From the NCBI GenBank assembly GCA_013327885.1, contig JABUMY010000007.1:186001-250000 (forward strand): a stretch of 64,000 nt of DNA. Direction: 5' to 3'. Each line of letters starts with the position of its first letter. Position 1 is the stretch's first letter. Shown here piece by piece: positions 62,946 through 64,000 of the stretch. The translations under genes and the position numbers were made by a program. Under the pieces are notes generated by a model, which made no database searches, had not been told where the DNA came from, and saw only the letters and a program-made list of their open reading frames with translations. The stretch comes from Flavisolibacter longurius (GTDB taxonomy: Bacteria > Bacteroidota > Bacteroidia > Chitinophagales > Chitinophagaceae).

Positions 62946-63527
62946 TTAATGAATGTCTTTCACTTCAGCCGCAAAATGGGTTTGCAGCTTTTCTTTTAAC
63001 CGGGTACGGGCCCGGTGCAATTGCACTTTTACCGCGTTGGGTTCTTTGCCCAGGATTTTGGCCATTTCCTCCAGCGATTGCTCGCCTTTGTAAAAAAGGG
63101 TGATGACCTGCGCATCATCGGGACTCAGCATTTTAATGGCCGCATTAACCATGGCCACCCGGCTTTTTTGTTCGATCTGGTTGGCGCTCATGCCGCCGTC
63201 AATGTTGTCGGCAGCGGCAAACACGTTTTCGTTGTCGAGCGACTGCACATCCAGCCTTTTCTTTCGCAGGAAAGTAAGACAGGAAGTGGTAGTGATGGTA
63301 TAGAGCCAGGTGCTGAACTTGGAGGCTCCCTTAAAATCGGCCAAAGAACGAAACGCTTTTACAAAAATATCCTGCGACACCTCCTCCGCATCTTCCCGGC
63401 TGCTGATATAGCGCAGCACAATGGTAAACACAAAGGCCTTGTAACGGTCTACCAGTTCGGCATAGGCGGCGGACTGCCCCTGCAGAACAAGCTGAATCAG
63501 ATCGTTATCCGGTGTTTTGGTGTGCAT
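62946..63527 (-). CDS. ECF-type RNA polymerase sigma factor
   Basis: The 193-residue protein has sigma region 2 (about 14-85; YAELVDRYKAFVFTIVLRYI, SREDAEEVSQDIFVKAF, FKGASKFSTWLYTI) and region 4 (about 125-180; INAAIK-like helix, LFYKGEQSLEEMAKILG, NAVKVQLHRARTRLKEKL). The group is Bacteroidota ECF of the small anti-sigma-coupled type. A CTGTAACC-N15-TCGTC promoter sits right before the ATG, matching two copies before the divergent gene, so it very probably controls its own transcription. Confidence 0.93.
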   Translation of the reverse strand: MHTKTPDNDLIQLVLQGQSAAYAELVDRYKAFVFTIVLRYISSREDAEEVSQDIFVKAFRSLADFKGASKFSTWLYTITTTSCLTFLRKKRLDVQSLDNENVFAAADNIDGGMSANQIEQKSRVAMVNAAIKMLSPDDAQVITLFYKGEQSLEEMAKILGKEPNAVKVQLHRARTRLKEKLQTHFAAEVKDIH

Positions 63528-63538
63528 GCTGAAGGTAA

Positions 63539-63566
63539 GACGACAGCTTGTGGCCGCCGGTTACAG
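63539..63566 (-). promoter_or_regulatory. ECF promoter P1 (sigma-factor gene)
   Basis: On the minus strand: CTGTAACC (63559-63566), a 15-base spacer, TCGTC (63539-63543). The start codon is 11 bases downstream of the -10 element, so the leader would be only a few bases. Confidence 0.72.
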
Positions 63567-63585
63567 GTGCAAGGTAAAAGAATCT

Positions 63586-63734
63586 GATATTAGGAGATAG
63601 GATATTGGGATATTACGATTTTCGCCCTTTGCAGGCCTTATTCATACGTCTACTTAATTGAAGTGTAATAAAAGCCAATAAGCCTTTGCGTACAACAAAA
63701 CAATATCTCAATATCTTACTATCGCAATATCTTT
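63586..63734. repeat. Inverted pair of GATATT arrays
   Basis: Left (63586-63619): GATATTAGGAGATAGGATAT, TGGGATATTACGAT. Right (63701-63734): CAATATCTCAATATCTTACT, ATCGCAATATCTTT. The reverse complement of the right arm has the same rhythm (GATATTGCGATAGTAAGATATTGAGATATTG). The 80-base centre has no gene. It lies between the sigma promoter P1 and promoters P2 and P3. Confidence 0.7.
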
Positions 63735-63741
63735 CTCTCCG

Positions 63742-63769
63742 CTGTAACCTCACGAAAACACCCGTCGTC
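63742..63769 (+). promoter_or_regulatory. ECF promoter P2
   Basis: CTGTAACC (63742-63749), a 15-base spacer, TCGTC (63765-63769), identical in both boxes to P1. It points toward the divergent gene at 63903 and would give a leader of about 125 bases. Confidence 0.65.
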
Positions 63770-63810
63770 CTATCCGCAGAACCAGTTCTTTAAAAAAAAG
63801 TTTAAACTAG

Positions 63811-63838
63811 CTGTAACCCGGACCAACTACATGTAGTC
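63811..63838 (+). promoter_or_regulatory. ECF promoter P3
   Basis: CTGTAACC (63811-63818), a 15-base spacer, TAGTC (63834-63838). It is the promoter nearest to the 63903 gene, with a leader of about 60 bases. With P1, P2 and the inverted array it fills the 63528-63902 gap. Confidence 0.68.
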
Positions 63839-63902
63839 AGATAGTTTAGAGCCGCTAACAGGGCTGGAAAATAAAAACCATAAACCTCATAAAATTAATT
63901 GT

Positions 63903-64000
63903 ATGCGAGACGCAGAAATTTTGATCCCGATCTTAGTTCCCCTTGGAGCCTTTGCCATGGTATTTGGCATTATTTACCTCCGCACCCGCGAAAACATGGC
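63903..64000 (+). CDS. Start of a small membrane protein gene (3' end outside window; DUF6249-like)
   Basis: The first 32 codons read MRDAEILIPILVPLGAFAMV then FGIIYLRTRENM, an N-terminal helix followed by a basic turn, resembling the DUF6249 small membrane proteins often found beside ECF sigma genes in Chitinophagaceae (recalled, not searched). Two ECF promoter copies precede it. The rest lies beyond the window, so its length is unknown. Confidence 0.65.
   Translation, partial: MRDAEILIPILVPLGAFAMVFGIIYLRTRENM

Overview
The window looks like a chromosome segment of a Bacteroidota bacterium, most likely family Chitinophagaceae. The signs are TAnnTTTG-type -7 promoter boxes just upstream of many starts, a PorQ protein of the type IX secretion system, a fused CcoN-CcoO cbb3 oxidase, DUF5683 behind parB, and many SusC/PorT-era style secreted barrel proteins. 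No rRNA, tRNA, CRISPR array or complete insertion sequence was found. Both window ends cut genes.

Layout. 1-2.4 kb: tail of an outer-membrane propeller/barrel protein and a 940-base repeat-rich gap. 2.4-6.9 kb: parA, parB, DUF5683 and dapB on the minus strand, with a broken four-helix-bundle (23S-IVP) gene wedged between parA and parB, then a UPF0173 hydrolase. 7-15 kb: phosphoesterase, two barrel proteins (one with a long Gly-Asn tract), lon, porQ and a META lipoprotein. 14.7-21.6 kb: a PIG-L deacetylase and a membrane sulfatase-like enzyme, divergent from a four-gene phosphonate operon. 21.5-27.3 kb: a previously unlisted 51-residue membrane protein, M42 peptidase, UbiA-like protein, lipoprotein, LuxE-like acyl-activating protein, aspartokinase and a possible ADP-ribosyltransferase-like protein. 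27.5-38.9 kb: ssb, then a complete cbb3 oxidase gene set (ccoI, ccoS, ccoNO, ccoQ, ccoP, ccoG, ccoH and a TauE/SafE-like protein) and an Fe-S membrane oxidoreductase. 38.9-54.7 kb: mostly housekeeping (two phosphohexomutases, pcm, CNNM transporter, PAP2, LtaS-like enzyme, cysteine desulfurase, glnS, TSUP exporter). 54.7-64 kb: small hypothetical proteins, a membrane-anchored winged-helix regulator, a large zinc metalloprotease, and an ECF sigma/anti-sigma pair divergent from a small membrane-protein gene.

How they work together. The phosphonate operon encodes PEP mutase fused to a TagD-like cytidylyltransferase, phosphonopyruvate decarboxylase, an iron alcohol dehydrogenase and a CDP-glycerol-transferase-like enzyme. 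It contains no aminotransferase. The simplest reading is PEP to 2-hydroxyethylphosphonate to its CMP ester to a surface polymer. The ECF locus has three copies of one promoter signature (CTGTAACC, 15 bases, T(C/A)GTC), one before the sigma gene and two before the divergent gene, which points to autoregulation and a direct target.

The gaps between genes are unusually structured. Many hold short quasi-tandem 'rhyming' arrays, often as an inverted pair around a short centre. One such pair encloses the four-helix-bundle gene inside parAB. Other repeats are two terminator palindromes sharing the same arms, a 157-base repeat present twice, a 160-base repeat present twice in opposite orientation, REP-like palindrome trains, and a perfect 30-base inverted repeat whose second arm has become the N-terminal coding sequence of a cysteine desulfurase.
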